Source: Paraconiothyrium sp. Pb-2020 (Eukaryota > Ascomycota > Dothideomycetes > Pleosporales > Didymosphaeriaceae). From it: 64,000 nucleotides of DNA. The stretch is from the NCBI GenBank assembly GCA_022419385.1, contig JAJUBI010000007.1:2141768-2205767 (forward strand). The letters are read 5' to 3'. This document shows, one piece after another, positions 11,237 through 23,767 of this stretch. The translations under genes were made by a program, and so were the position numbers. Every line of letters starts with the position of its first letter. Position 1 is the stretch's first letter. Below the pieces are notes generated by a model. That model did no database searches and was not told the DNA's origin. It was given only the letters and a program-made list of their open reading frames with translations.

Positions 11237-12509
11237 AGTTCTGCCCCTTTTCTACGCCAGCTGAGGCCCAAAGCGGGCCAACAGTGTATGCAACAGAGCG
11301 CTACTGATACATATCTTCTTTTGGGGGCGGAGACTTGAGCTTGGAGATGATTTCCTGAACTGAATGAGTGGATTTGGAACGGGTCCCTGGATGGGCCGTG
11401 GAACAAGTACTACGACTTATTGTATAGAAAATGTCAGTCGATCTGACGGTAATAATATCCCACCATCAACACTCTCTTTTCGTCTTCGACAGTGTGAATA
11501 TCTGTAAGTTGACAGCGTTGTCAAGAAGCGAGGATATACTCAAACACGGAATGCCTCGGAAAAAGCCATTTGCCTGAGGTTTCGTAAGCTCCGCGCTTGC
11601 AGGGGGCGGGGGATTGCGGAGGTGGGTAGTTCAGACAGAGAGTAATGAGCGCGTTTAGAGCATAATAAAACTTCGAGAGCGGTAAGGGAACAAATAGATC
11701 AATGCCGTCCGATGGGGGCGCATGATGTTTGTGTGCAGCGCTGGTCTATTCCTGTCCTATGGCCAAGTCAATCAATGTCCCCTTGGCCTAAAGCATCGCC
11801 TGGGATTTTTTCTTTTCTTTATCGTGGGATAGGTTGCTGGGTTCCCAACCTGGCCAGATATGCGATAATATTTCAGAAGTTATCAGCTCGTCACCTTCGG
11901 GGTAGCCCCGAAGATTCCGCATTTTCCCTCCCTCAGATCCTCGGTAGAGGCGCAAAACTCGAATACACTCGGTCTCAAAATCCAAAGTTTCGTATTTGAA
12001 GAACCCAACGTTTTGAAGAGACATTGTACATGTCGCGGCCGCGGAACAAGGTCATAAGAGGTAGTGATTGATGACGATGTTCTGTAAGACGGGGGTGAGC
12101 TTCACCCCTAAAGGTAGCTCAGCTCACCTGCTGAGTTATACAGCCATCTGGTCGGCCTAAGCCTCCACACCTGGGCACTCTTCATTAGAGGCTTAACTGT
12201 CATAGGTGTGGCCAAAGCATAATCGCTTCCCGCGTGCCATCGTCATGTCTCGTGCCTACTTACGCTTGATTTGCAAGGTTCAATAAGTAGCAAGAGAGCA
12301 TTAAAACCTTGCATGACGCATATTCATTTTGATTGGTGCGCTCGTAACTGCACGTGATGGATTAGCGTATGTGCTATGCGCCACCTAGGCACCTTCAGGT
12401 GCACGTTGATGCAGATGCTTGCTCTTGAGTACCATACTTCCTTTTCATGCGAGACAGATTCTTGCATTTCGTGCAGAATGATCCACTGATCGTCCAGGAT
12501 TTTTGCAAT
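11237..12509. other. Intergenic 1.3 kb, no gene seen
   Basis: This holds the 3' region of the repeat protein gene and the promoter side of the Zn2Cys6 gene. No reading frame with family signal or a splice-consistent structure was found. Confidence 0.5.
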
Positions 12510-14199
12510 ATGAAACAGGTACAGCGATTTCAAAGATACCGCAAAAGTGGCGCAAGGGTAAAGAGCGGCTGCAAAACATGCAAGTAGGTACATGAGACTT
12601 CGTGTCTAGATCTGAGGCTGATATTGGGCAGGATTCGACGTGTGAAGTGCGACGAGGAGAAGCCTGAATGTTTACGGTACGTCGGAAGCGACAATGTTCT
12701 CTATCAATTGTAACCAGGCCAGGTGCACAAGTACAGGGAGGAAGTGTGACGGCTACGGTATACACGGAAACCTCGACCAAGACTTATATCGTGATCAGTT
12801 TGATGGCGTTGTTCTCTGCGCAACTGTGCCAAAATCTCCTACTATCGGTGGCAATGTTCACTATCTCGAGTTTTACCATTACCAAGCTAGACCGGTCATT
12901 TCTAGCACTTTTGACGAGGAATTTTGGACCCAGACAGTGCTTCAGATCGCTTGTTCGGAGGCACCGGTTCGTCATGCTCTGATAGCTCTGTCTTCTCTTA
13001 TTGAATCCGAAGACGGCACACTCAAGCACGCCCGCGCCGCACTTAAAACGTCTTCCGGACCGAGCACATTGCTCTATCATTATAACAAGTCCATCAACTC
13101 TCTGGTAGAACGGCTGAGCGACTCTTCATGTCCACCAGAGATTGGCCTCGTCACCTGTATTCTTTACATATGCATTGAGTATCTGCGAGGAGATTATAGA
13201 ACGGCGTTTGCGCATTTGCGGAGCGGACTTGGTATCATTGCGGAAGGGCGACGACAACGAGCCATCTCGCCAAATTCGACGCAAGGAAAGTCAGATGCAG
13301 CCGGGCTTGGCTTAGTGGTTAGACCCGCTCCTATAATCGAAGACAAGCTCACGCCCATCTACATGCGGGCAGTCGCATCTGCCTTGATGTTTGGCGAGAA
13401 ACTGGAGGAAGTAATCGAACTACCATGTCCCTCTCCAATCTACCTCCGCCGACAACCTATTACGAACATCTACGAAGCTCAATGCTCTTGCCACGAGCTT
13501 CGCAATGCCTCCCTACTTTTCATCCGGCAAATCGGCTTCTCGGTAGTGCGGCGATTGCACCTAACGACAGAGCACCTGAGGCACCAGTCGTATCTCCTGG
13601 AGAGCCAAGCAGCCTGGTATCAAGCATTACACGCATTTGAGCAGAGCCAGAATGTATCGAAGGCCGACAATGTCATCATCAGCTCCCTCAAAGTGACTTA
13701 CTTCGCGATCCACACATGGACCGCATGCGCAGCGTCAATCTCTCAGACTCCTTTCGACGCACATCTCTCACAATTCCGCTCCCTCCTTTACCATGCGAAG
13801 ACCGTGCTCGATTCCACATCCTCCATGTCCACCGCCCCGACAAAATTTGCCTTCGAAATATCCATTGTACCTGCCCTTTTTCACGCCGCCGCCCGTTGCA
13901 GGTGCCCCCAGACCCGACGTCAAGCAGTTGCGCTTCTTGCACTGCAACCTGTTCGTGAAGGTCTATGGGATGCACAGCAGTATGGGGTGGTTGCGAAAAG
14001 AGTGATTGAGATCGAGGAGCAGTCAGTAGATCCTGCGACGGGGTGGCCAGCCGAGCAGACCAGGCTGTATGCTACTGTTGTTAATGGGGATATGGACTGT
14101 CATGGTGGATTTTCGGTGTATTTCTTGCCGGTTAGATGGGTCGGAGAATTCGACGACGGTGGACAGCAGGTGACAATGCATGAACATTTGATTATGTAA
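12510..14199 (+). CDS. Zn2Cys6 fungal-type transcription factor
   Basis: Exons 12510-12583, 12632-12676 and 12723-14199 join in phase to 531 aa. Two small introns (48 and 46 nt) split the zinc cluster. Once joined it reads C21-x2-C24-x6-C31-x6-C38-x2-C41-x6-C48, within SGCKTCKIRRVKCDEEKPEC. This is the GAL4-type DNA-binding domain. The rest resembles the Zn2Cys6-linked fungal regulators with a TPR-like or DUF3468-type middle region: helical stretches such as FWTQTVLQIACSEAPVRHAL and ALIALSSLIES, and a C-terminus ending GWPAEQTRLYATVV. It should act in the nucleus. Its target is unknown; neighbours give no clear cluster, since the next gene is a damaged receptor. The ATG at 12510 is the first in frame before the cluster. 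Confidence 0.9.
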
Positions 14200-15596
14200 G
14201 GTGCGCCACTACCTGGCTCACACTTTAGACCTATATAGCTCCTCACAGGACTTGGGACCATTCAGTCCACATTTCTGCAGGCTAATCTCAGCTTTGCAGC
14301 GCCACATATAGCCCTCCTGCAGCATATCGGTCTTGCCGTGTAATAGCCTTAGTGACGATCTCACACCACGCCCAGGGCCGTCCGGAAGTCCAAGTCACTG
14401 CGACCCGTCCGAAGCGCGGGCCGAGAAGTTGCAGACAAAAGACTCGGAATACGATTTAGAAACGCACCTACGGCGGAGCGCGCGCGTGTGGCCGCCAATA
14501 CTCATAACAGACAACATTACAGTAGAAAAGGCCTCTGAAAACCGCACCGTTGGCTTTAGTGGTCGTGGGTCATGATGATGTTCGAAGGAACAAGATCTCA
14601 AAGCCAGTCAGGAATCACGAAGCTGTGTTCCCCTCCTTATCTTGTATAACCTTGTGATACGCGCAATCTTATAATTAGTACTAGCATTATGCTGACTCGT
14701 AATCACAGCGGTCGAAGAGGAAATCTGGGTCAGGGTTTGTAACGAATATTATACGAAGATTCTAATCTATATTGAAAATCTAGTTCTCTACACCTATCTT
14801 CCACTAGGTCAAAGCTTCTTTACCGTCAACTCGGACGAGAAAGATCCAGCGGAAACCACTTATCAATACAACAGCAGTTTCAAGCACAAGCGCACGTCCT
14901 TAAGACCTCAGCCACCCCAGAAATGTCGCTCATGCCTCATATGCGTCACCGAAATCTTACTCATGGCACTCTTGTTACAAACTCACCAAGAGTCTTCGGC
15001 ATACGTATATTTTGATAGACGCGACCATTACATTGCTTGATACAAGTGATCCTTAATAATCTATCGAACTTTTCATTGAATTCCTCTCCGTGCTCAAGAC
15101 TCCAGCCCTATCAGCCTCACACGATCAATTTCAGGAATGACGATGACATCTGCAGCAAAGTCGGTCCAATTCAGCCACGGATCACACCATTTCTTTGTAG
15201 CCATCGCAGCCATCCTATACGCCCTCCTAGCTTTATTTTACGTATCCCGTTTCTATCTCCTGACCACAAACTCGGAATATCAATAGTTGGGGAAGGTTCC
15301 GCACATCCCCTGATACATTCAATGAACCACGACGTTACGTACGCTCCAGTGGTTTCGACCTCAATCACACCCCTCAGTCACGCCCTCGAATCCAAAGACG
15401 TACTTCGTCTGAGCTTCGAGCGTGGAGCGGACAGCGGGATCATGCATGCCCATGCCTTGTGATATGCTGGGAACGTGAAACCAACGGCCTCTTCTGTTGA
15501 AGCGAACTAGTCTACCTTCAGCTTCTCCAGGAGATAATTCTGCTTGAGTTATATGAGTACCTTTGCAGCGCTTACATGAATTGTTGGAGACGTTGT
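14200..15596. other. Intergenic 1.4 kb, no gene seen
   Basis: AT-richer in part (about 14640-14800). No supported coding sequence, RNA gene or repeat was found. It separates the 3' ends of the Zn2Cys6 gene and the receptor-like gene. Confidence 0.45.
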
Positions 15597-17096
15597 TCAC
15601 GGCTCATAATCATGAGAGTAGAGTCGTCGATGACTTCGATGTACAGTGCCATGATGCGGATGTACCACTAGAAGTTTTAGATCTGTAAATGGTGACGATT
15701 GGACTTGAAGTACTCGGGTTTCTGCACGGCCCGTGTCCTGCGACCGGCGGGATCGCCATGCTGAAGTGTAGATTTGAGCCAGACTTGGAAATGTATGTAT
15801 ACATGTCTCGCGCGGCGCGTGCTCGAACGTAGGCCGCTTATCTGTCTTGCCGAGTTGAGTCTCGGCGTTTGGAACGTTGACTATTGTCCCGATGCTACGC
15901 TCTATCAGGGAACGAGACCTAGAAAGGACGTTGCTATCAAAGACGGAGGTGATTTTGCGAGGCAAGCGCTCTTGGTATTCGTCGGCACACTCAATGGAAG
16001 TCAGTTGCAGAGAGGGCGGGCGACCTCTATGAAGCGCACGGTGATAGAGGCCTTTGAAGAGCGCCAGACAGGCTCGTAGCATCGTGGTGTGGAAGAGGAG
16101 GGTGAATACGGATATGCCGACGAGCTGTTCGACATGTTAGCCAGACGCAACGTGGAGGGAGTAGCAAGAAAAGACTCACGGAAGCGAATATCAGCGAGAC
16201 AAACACCGTGGCCTGATTTACTGTGAAGTCTTGCACATACTTCCTGCACTCCCCCTTGTCGCCCTTACTCAGGATCTGGCAGATGATCCATGTTTTCGCC
16301 TGCAATATATTGTTCGGACCGTTAAAAACGCGGCCCAGCTTCCCGTCCTGAGCCCAGAACACGATAAAGAAGCTAATGCTCCCGATAATGACGAAGACGC
16401 TGACTACAATGTGCCTCCACTGTGATAGGAACAGCTTCCTGACATTGCCCCAAGACTCTGACTTTCGCCTCACTTGACCTCCTTCAGAAGAATCGCTGAC
16501 TGAATCACGCCGCATGCGCCGTAATGAGTTGACGTAGACGTAAAAGCAGTAGCCAGAGGTGAAAGTCTGCAGAAGAAAGGTCAAAACCGTGAAAATGACG
16601 AGCCAGATCCAGAATGTCACAATAGCACGTTCATGGTTGGGCAGACACGTCTGACCCATGCGATAACTGAGTCCTGTTGCGGAGAGCACCGCGAACAAAC
16701 AGACCAAAGGCATGTCCGTACCAAAGATGATGCTGCCCCATTTGAACCTCTATCCTGGATCTATGTGGCAGAAGATCTGGATATGCAGCCAAAGACTTCG
16801 GAGGAACACCCAGACGACACTGCCAACACCGCCTAGAGTTACAAGTGAACCTGTCCCTGCGCACGACATGGAAGAGTGCATGTCGTGCGGTGTGATAGCA
16901 TCATAGCACATCCTGGGATTCGTGGTGACTGGAATTGTGAAAGATAGCGAGATGAAGAGGACAGAAAAGAGAAAACCGACAGAGGGATAGTGGCGATGCG
17001 TTGTTCTGGGGGCAGGACAGCGAAGGATAACATGAGGAATAGGCAAAGGGTCACTGAGAGGATGGCGAGGTAGCAATACAAAGGTGGTCTTGCCAT
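15597..17096 (-). pseudogene. Seven-TM receptor-like (GPCR-type) protein, damaged
   Basis: Conceptual pieces on the minus strand give seven hydrophobic segments: YCYLAILSVTLCLFLMLSF, SVGFLFSVLFISLSF, a segment leading to WVFLRSLWLHIQIF, PLVCLFAVLSATG, AIVTFWIWLVIFTVLTFLL, HIVVSVFVIIGSISFFIVFW, and IFAS joined by an intron to LVGISVFTLLF. A long cytosolic tail follows. The pattern matches fungal GPCR-like integral membrane proteins, including ITPHDMHSSMSCA and MGQTCLPNHE. Two lesions are seen. TM1 and TM2 are in different frames across a run of five C residues (17008-17012), and no intron repairs it. An in-frame TAG at 16752..16750 falls between HIDPG and RFKWG. The last intron (donor GTGAGT after IFAS) is normal. 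I infer a pseudogene; base-call error would have to have struck twice. Confidence 0.7.
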
Positions 17097-17881
17097 TCTG
17101 GTTTTTTTTGTGAGCTATTTATGCGTTATGGACGGCAGGAGTCGTACTTGGTTTGTAGAGCCAGTCTTGAATAAGGCACAGAAAACAACATGTTGTTCCA
17201 TCTTCGAAGGACCCGAGACCGCAGCATCGGCCAACCGTGTCTATCAATCTACATTAACACAGATCCTGCCTACGTTAAGGCATACGCACAGCCGCCGGTC
17301 TTCGAAAAAGCCGCTAGGTCGAGAAGAGGTGCCGTGCAGTTGGTATCTGTTTGATTCGCAAATTGTCCCAGCGGCATGTTGCTACAACTTCTTCCCCTCC
17401 GGAGACGGGTCTGTTGTACGATATAATTGCGCTTATAGATGTCCGTTTCTCTGCTTGCGCGAGCAACGACAGTGATAACTCCGTCCTTTGTCTTGCCATC
17501 TCGCAAGCCCAGTCACAGAGACATGTCTACATAGCGCATGGTGTTCCTTTATTGCTCCGAGGTATGTGGCGCTCTTGCCCGTGGTCGACTTGGATGCTAG
17601 AATAGTTCGAGACAAGACGTAAGGCATAGCGTGGCTAAGTGACACAAAGAAAGAGCGGATGCACCAAAAGGGCACATGATCCTGTACAGCATGACTAATA
17701 ACGCTTGCAAGCCAGAATTAAGCCTTAGTAGCTCATAGAAAATATTACACGAGGACTAAGAGTTCAGGACCCATATCAGCGTGTAGCGTGTTCTCCAATG
17801 ATAATCCCCCATACGCCTATTCATGACACTGCTTTTGGTATCATGAAGATAAACAAACTCTCCTCTCGTCATTGACCCAAA
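17097..17881. other. Intergenic 0.8 kb
   Basis: Promoter side of the receptor-like gene and the 3' side of the RSC7-like gene. Nothing further was recognised. Confidence 0.45.
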
Positions 17882-19411
17882 TTAAACGGGAACGCCTGAA
17901 TAACCTATTCTAAGTTTTGGTCTAGCACCGTCAACCGCTTCCGTCTGAAATTGATCCCTCCACCACGTCTGGTCCTGCTTTGCTTGCACGTAAGTTTCCC
18001 GTGCTTCCGGTGCCATGGAATGAAGATCGACATCTTCCAGGTTGGGTAGTCCGTTTGTTCCAACATCAAGGAATTCAGCGTCTGGTCCTGGAAGTCCTAG
18101 GCTGGCATACGGCGGCGTCTGAACGTATGTGTCGACAACAAAATAGTGCTTGCGGACAAGCGGGGGCACGTCACTCTCATCTTGTGGCACTTCCTCCCAC
18201 TTGGCATGGGTCGGCTGCGTGGTCCTTGGATAGGTCATTAGGTTGGTGTGCGGGTCGTAGATGCCCTGCTTCAGATTCGCTCTTCGTAAAGCAGACAAGT
18301 TCGCATTGAAGCGGCTGTCAGGAGTCAGCGAAGTTGAGTATGATCTGAAAGGCAGACTGTCTACTTACGTGGAGGAACTGGCGTGCTCGAACTGCCAATT
18401 AGCGGATGTGATATTAACCTTCCGTTTCCCAGGCACCGGTTTACCATTCGCCAAGGGTACACTTGGTACGCCAGTGTGATAGACGCTACTGGCGCCATGC
18501 CACGCGACATATTGGTTCTTGTTGTAGGGTTCGCCGGGCGGTGGCAGTTTGTCGTGTGGTTCTGCTAGCTCACCCTCGACATCGCCTCTCTCGCGCGCTG
18601 CGGTCTCATAATAGTCATCGATGATTTTCTTGCCACCGATGACGATGCGCGCCCCAAACTCTCGAAAAACAGAACGCGCCGTTACGACACCAATAGAACG
18701 GCCTTTATACGAGTGAGGAATGATTTCGCGGTCTATCAAATCCCGTTTCTCTGTGTCATCGATAATGATCTTATGGAGCTGCATGTGCTTGGTGAAGAAC
18801 AAATAACTGTCGCGGAAACCACAGCATCGTGCAGGTTCGGTGGACAGCATATAGAGTCTATCTCCGCGACCGCCGATTGTGAAGACGCGCACACGATAGT
18901 CTCGGCCATCTTGCAGATTCCCAAGCTTATCGACCTTCTTTTCACCCTCAGGATCTTCGGGCAAATCCACCTCATCGTTCACCACGTCCATCATTGTTCC
19001 TTCTTTGTCAATTGCGACACGGGTTGCCTGCACCGGGCCGCCCTTGGGACGGCCGCGGAAGCCTCCACCAGCTGGTCGGCCACGTTTGCGCTTGACAGGG
19101 GTGCCAGATTGAGAGCCATCGTCAGGTATTACATTCCAGTCAGGTGGGCGATTTTTAGGAGGGCGACCAAGACGTTTCTTGCGCTGCACAAGAACAACAG
19201 GTGTCGCAGAGCGTTCCGAGGCTGCCTTGTCGTCTTCTTCAGACTCTTGCGCGGGCGTTCCGGCATCTTCTTCTTCGGCGGGGGTCTCGGCGCGATCGGC
19301 GGCGGCGGCATCGACAACCTCCTCCATTTCCTCGTCGTCGTCGTCGAAGGTGATGGGTGTTGCGGGAGTACTGCGACGAGCTGCCGCGCGGGACGGTCGA
19401 CCGCGCGCCAT
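17882..19411 (-). CDS. rsc7: RSC7/SWP82-family chromatin-remodelling complex subunit
   Basis: Exons 19411..18369 and 18314..17882 join as SST|RFNANLSALRRANLKQG to give 491 aa. The N-terminus is acidic and low-complexity with several AT-hook-like motifs (KRLGRPPK near 79-86, KRKRGRPAGG near 107-116, RGRPKGG). The conserved RSC7/Swp82 domain follows, with GRDYRVRVFTIGGRGDRLYMLS, RCCGFRDSYLFF, HKIIIDDTEKRDLI and EFGARIVIGGKKIIDDY. It then continues through SNWQFEH-type sequence into GIYDPHTNLMTYPRTTQPTH. By family it is a subunit of the RSC/SWI-SNF nucleosome remodelling complex in the nucleus. The gene looks intact. Confidence 0.93.
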
Positions 19412-20066
19412 ATTGTCGAATTAACTCTTGGCGATTGTGGCGCGGTTCAGAGTGGGTACAGCGCGACTGCAGTAAATCTGTAACAGCGAGAACGCGCAAT
19501 GAGTGACAGTGAAGGTTGAATGTGATGCGCGCGCAAGCTGAGGGCGTAACGCGCCGTTTCCATGAGCTCGGACCGTCCCGACTTTCATGCATCACGTGCA
19601 GCCTAACTTCACTTCCACACATGCTCACTGGGAGGTTACCACGATATTAGCACAACGCAATCATCACAACTCTTCCAGAAAGCAAACATAGGTTTCAAAT
19701 ATGATTGGGAGGTCACTTAATATCCTCTGTGATATCGAGTGGGCAGTGCATCCGAGGAAGGCACGAATGAGGATAGTTGAGAAGCGCACAACCTGCGATC
19801 TCACGCGATAACATGAAGCAGCTGTTATTGACCAGTGGAAGGCGTAAGCTGTGTCTTCTAGGGCTACTGCCTTGATCGCATATGCCGACATGAAAACCTT
19901 CCCAGTTCGCCTCGATGTTACCTGTGATATGGAAGTTGCAGCGCAACATGTTTGTTAAGTGTACGCATGCCTGGAAGTGGTAACTGGTGCCACCTCCAAG
20001 CTTTCTGTAAAGTATTCGATCAACACCGGCGCAAGTCAACATCTGCGGGCTCCACAGACGCAGTTG
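19412..20066. other. Divergent promoter region between RSC7-like and Ser-rich genes
   Basis: About 650 bp with no supported coding sequence. The first exon of the Ser-rich gene may in fact begin in its right-hand part, since an in-frame ATG-free extension and possible upstream ATGs lie at about 19959-20066. Confidence 0.4.
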
Positions 20067-21670
20067 ATGCAGCATGACGCTCCACCGCCTCGCCGTCCGG
20101 ACCAAGAAGAGTCTTTCCGGGCTTTATTCTTCCCAAAAAGAGAACACGCAGACTTCTTCGAGGTACCACTCTTGTATGCCTTGAAAGGTCATCGTACTGA
20201 AATTTACACCCCCAGCCCAGGAGCAGCGACCGCCAAGCTTACCCTCACTCCTCCGAAGACCGCGTCTTCCACCATCGACGAGTTCGGTCTCCTGCGAAAT
20301 GATGACGATGCGTCTCGTGGCAGAGAAAGCCCGTCTAGGCACCAACGTCTTTTAGGCTCGCTGCGAAGCATGAAGTCCCTGCGGTCTCTACGTTCAATTC
20401 ATAGTAGTTCGAAGAAAAGCGAAGAGGAGCCTGCTAGAACCGACACTCCGCAAACGCCCGTCAGAGAGACGCCTTCGGTATCACTCAACTTCGAGGCGTC
20501 GCCAGCAAATGTGCCCATGTTTGGACCGATGACACGTACAACATCGGGCTCCTGCAGCATCCGAGCGCACCGTTCATCCCCTATCACTGTCCTACCTAAA
20601 CGAGTCGCGAACGCACTCCAATGGATCAAGGTAGTCCAGCTGCCTTTGGATGTTTACCTACTGGTACTGTCCCGGACTCGCCCGCTCCTTTGCAGAGGGT
20701 TTCCGTTCAGGAAACTATCATCAGCAATGCTATGAGGGATAGCCCCTTTTCAGCTTCTTCCAACGTCGAAACCTTCGGCAACCCACTTCCTACTCCTATG
20801 CCTGGCACTAATCTTCCTCTGGAGGATATTGCAGCTCCAGGAATCATGATCACTTCCCCTTCAGCTGCATCTATGCAGGCGAGTGATCCACCAGGCTATT
20901 TCGACGGTGCGGTCTTCAATGTTGAGAACGGATGCGAGCGCACTAAAACTTTGGATACGGAGAGTGGGTTCCCAGCACTTGAAGACCCGCACACCAATGC
21001 AATGGATACCACCAACGAGGCGCGCGACGACGAAGTCACCCCGGGCCACGTTACGGTCCCTGGAGTTAAGCCAGCTCACTTTGATGAGCCCTTTCCAGTT
21101 GCCCCAATGAACGATACTGTCACCATAAGCGCGGCCAAGTCTCCTTCAGCCTCGAACGACTACGGCGAGAACGTGGCATACGTCGTGTACGATAGTCCAG
21201 GCGCTTCCAACGCAGGGCGGAATCGGAAGCAATGTCCTGGCCACTGGGGCCGCTTAACCAGCCATTGCTCTACCCATCCTGCCCACAATGGCACGGGCCA
21301 TGGTTGGAGTGAGACGTCCTCGAGCTCGCGGTACTGGACAGACAATACTGAAGCCGCGATCAATGATGAGACAGAGCTGACAGAGTACACCAGCCCCGGA
21401 GAGGGCGCTGCTGAAGCCGCTGCTGAGGCTAAACTGATGGCCGTAATTGAGGAGCTCGACGCTGCTACACTTACCGCCAAACCACAGTCACGTATAGATG
21501 AGACGAAAGCTCTGCAGGACTTCATCCGCGCCTACGCTCATCTTGGAGGAGGTACTGACGATGCTACTAGCGGTCTACCCCTCGCAGAAGGACCGGATGG
21601 CATCACAGACGAGATAGAGGAAGAGGTCGAGACTTCGATCCGCGTCATGAACAGGAGTCTGGGAGGCTGA
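20067..21670 (+). CDS. Ser/Thr-rich disordered protein of unknown function
   Basis: Two reading frames join through a 65-nt intron (20631-20695, AAG|GTAGTC ... TTTGCAG|AGG), both phase 0: exons 20067-20630 and 20696-21670, about 512 aa. I do not recognise the family. It is mostly polar and disordered. A basic, Ser/Arg-rich block RLLGSLRSMKSLRSLRSIHS lies near residues 93-112. The acidic, Ala-rich C-terminal part contains a predicted helix (EGAAEAAAEAKLMAVIEELD) and ends in a short globular-looking segment (ETKALQDFIRAYAHLGGG). There is no signal peptide or membrane segment. The start is uncertain: I chose the ATG at 20067 (MQHDAPPPRRPDQEE), but the frame is open upstream to 19959 and an additional 5' exon is possible. 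Confidence 0.6.
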
Positions 21671-22290
21671 TTGGCATGACCTTGCCGAAGCAGGATTGGA
21701 AAGCGGGCTTGGTCAATGGCATTGCCGGTCGTGGGTGGATGTAAAGTGGTTTCTTGTTTAATCTGTATTCCTTCAGCGCGCATAGGGTTCTACCGCGATG
21801 ACACAGCAAATGTCAACATTGTCTTTGTTTGCAGTTTCAGGGGCGCGGTGCGTGCTCAGAGCCATGTTGGACGACAGTAGTGTTGATCGATGCGTTTGTC
21901 GGCATCGTTCCCGCACACCCTGGGATCAGATCTGGCGTGGAACTCTCCATAGACCAATATATAGGACGGGTATATTTCGTGCAGGTGCATGAACAGAGTC
22001 GCACGCCCGCTTCAAGTGGTCTGCTTCGTCGAGAAAGTCAGGCCACCGTCCAAGCTGGTTCGGGTCACGCGTCATGGATCCAAGCGAATCGCGCCTCCTC
22101 AAAGTTCCTGGCCCGCCAGTCCAACGGTAAAACTCGTACGATGTATGCTGCACACGCCGTCTGCCAAACGGATACCCGTTCGCGGAGTGCAAAGGATCAG
22201 ATCATCCTTGCGTATGGCCGTGGCGCGTCGATATAAAAGTTCCGCGGCGGCGCGTCCCCTCGTTGCCCCGCGCGGCGTTTACTGCTCCTC
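21671..22290. other. Intergenic 0.6 kb with promoter of the Tda3-like gene
   Basis: No coding sequence is supported. A TATA box (TATAAA, 22232-22237) lies 54 bp before the start codon of the next gene. Confidence 0.5.
22232..22237 (+). promoter_or_regulatory. TATA box of the Tda3-like gene
   Basis: TATAAA in CGATATAAAAGTTCC, 54 bp upstream of ATG 22291. The short spacing implies a very short 5' leader. Confidence 0.45.
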
Positions 22291-23767
22291 ATGATGCAAA
22301 CAAGCACCAAAAACGAACCTGACGGCGATACTGTGATTCTGGGTGCGGGTATTATTGGCTTGTCGACGGCGTACTTCCTTTCGAGGTCGGGAAACACGAG
22401 GCCTGAGAGTATACATCTTGTGGACTCGAGTGCGGAGCTGTTTCATTGCGCGTCAGGCTTCGCGGGGGGTTTTTTGGCGGCGGATTGTACGTATGCTTCA
22501 CCACTTAGCTGGCATTGAGCATTGGCTGACTGAAGGCATCAGGGTTTGCGCCTTCAAGCAAATCTCTCGGTGCGCTGTCGTTTAAACTCCACAAAGACCT
22601 CGCCGATGCTCACGATGGCCGAAGGACCTGGGGATATGCGCCCAGTACGGGCATATCCTTAAGTCAGGATCAGGATGAGGAGTCTGCTGTGGGTGGGAGC
22701 GGAGAGGACTGGTTGGCTGATGGGACGAGTCGGGCGCAGGCGACGAAGTCGGAGAAGAGTTTGGGTGGGAAGGGCCCTCTGTGGTTGAAAATGAAGGAGG
22801 GATTGGAGGTTATCAGTCAGGAAGGGACGGTGGCCCAGATGTGAGTAGGCAATTGTGGATGGGGGAGCGTGGTTGGGCTAACACTTTGGCAGAGATCCGC
22901 TGAGGTTTTGCCAGTGGCTGCTAGAGAGGTGTTCAGAGAGGGGCGTGCGGTTGCACCATCCCGCGAGCGCCATATCTGTCTTAAGGGATGCGGACAATCA
23001 GTTGAACGGCGTCCGAATAAGCAAAGGTGGAACGCAATCAGAGTGTATGCACTCCTACCTTCGCAATTGACCTCCGCTGACAGATGCAGTACCATGCGCA
23101 CGTCTTGTCATTACCTCGGGTGCCTGGTCGCCTCGCGTCTTCTCAACCCTCTTCCCTAAATCTTCAATCCGGATACCCATATCGTCTCTCGCCGGCCATT
23201 CCCTTCTCGTACGCAATCAGCACCATACCCCAGAACAAGTGGACGCTGAAACCTGCCATGCTCTATTCGCAACCGACGACATCGGCTTCTCGCCAGAGCT
23301 ATTTTCGCGAATAGGCGGAGAGCTGTATCTCGCGGGTCTTAATAGCACCACGATCCCTCTACCTGAGCAACCTTCGGATGTCAAAGTAAAGGCAGAAGCG
23401 ATTGAGCAAATGAAGAAGTGTGCTGCTCGTATGATAGGTGCTGTGGATGGGAAGGAGATGGAGGTTTTGAGGGAAGCTTTGGTAATTCCCCGTCGTGTTA
23501 GAACACCGGCAGGGCTTTGAACTAACTCGTTACCAGTGCTTTAGACCCGTCACAGCAAGCGGACGCCCTCTTATATGCCGCATTCCTGATGCCAAACTCG
23601 GTCGCGGCGTGAAGACTCGGAAGGGCGGCGACGGAGGTGTTTTCCTCGCAGCTGGCCACGGTGCTTGGGGTATCTGCCAGGCACCTGGAACAGGACTCGT
23701 GATGGCGGAACTGATCGAAGGGCGTTCTCTATCGGCAAACATTTCTGCTCTGGTGTTGCCATCTTGA
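22291..23767 (+). CDS. TDA3: Tda3-like FAD-dependent oxidoreductase (DAO family)
   Basis: Five exons fit by phase: 22291-22486, 22543-22840, 22893-23044, 23084-23481 and 23537-23767 (424 aa). An N-terminal dinucleotide-binding motif VILGAGIIGLSTAYFLSRSG starts near residue 15. Further DAO-fold signatures follow: the FAD-contacting ASGFAGGFLA, RLVITSGAWSPRVF in the middle, and the C-terminal GGDGGVFLAAGHGAWGICQA, which closes the FAD site. The overall pattern matches yeast Tda3 and its fungal relatives, small FAD oxidoreductases of unclear substrate with a reported link to late-endosome/retrograde traffic in yeast. All introns are 39-56 nt. It appears intact. A different DAO-family amine oxidase is possible. 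Confidence 0.88.

Noticed and set aside
16931..17096. A spliced repair of the receptor gene N-terminus (intron GTGACC...CCCCAG, 49 nt)
   Set aside because: The phase does not fit the downstream frame, and the first membrane segment would be lost.
18713..19483. 256-codon plus-strand frame
   Set aside because: It is antisense to the RSC7-like gene and mirrors its acidic/AT-hook coding (Ser/Val/Cys-rich shadow). It has no family signal.
20621..21670. Independent gene starting at MDQGSPAAF
   Set aside because: A 65-nt phase-0 intron (20631-20695) joins this frame to the upstream frame cleanly. The ATG at 20621 is therefore more likely part of the last codons and intron of one gene.
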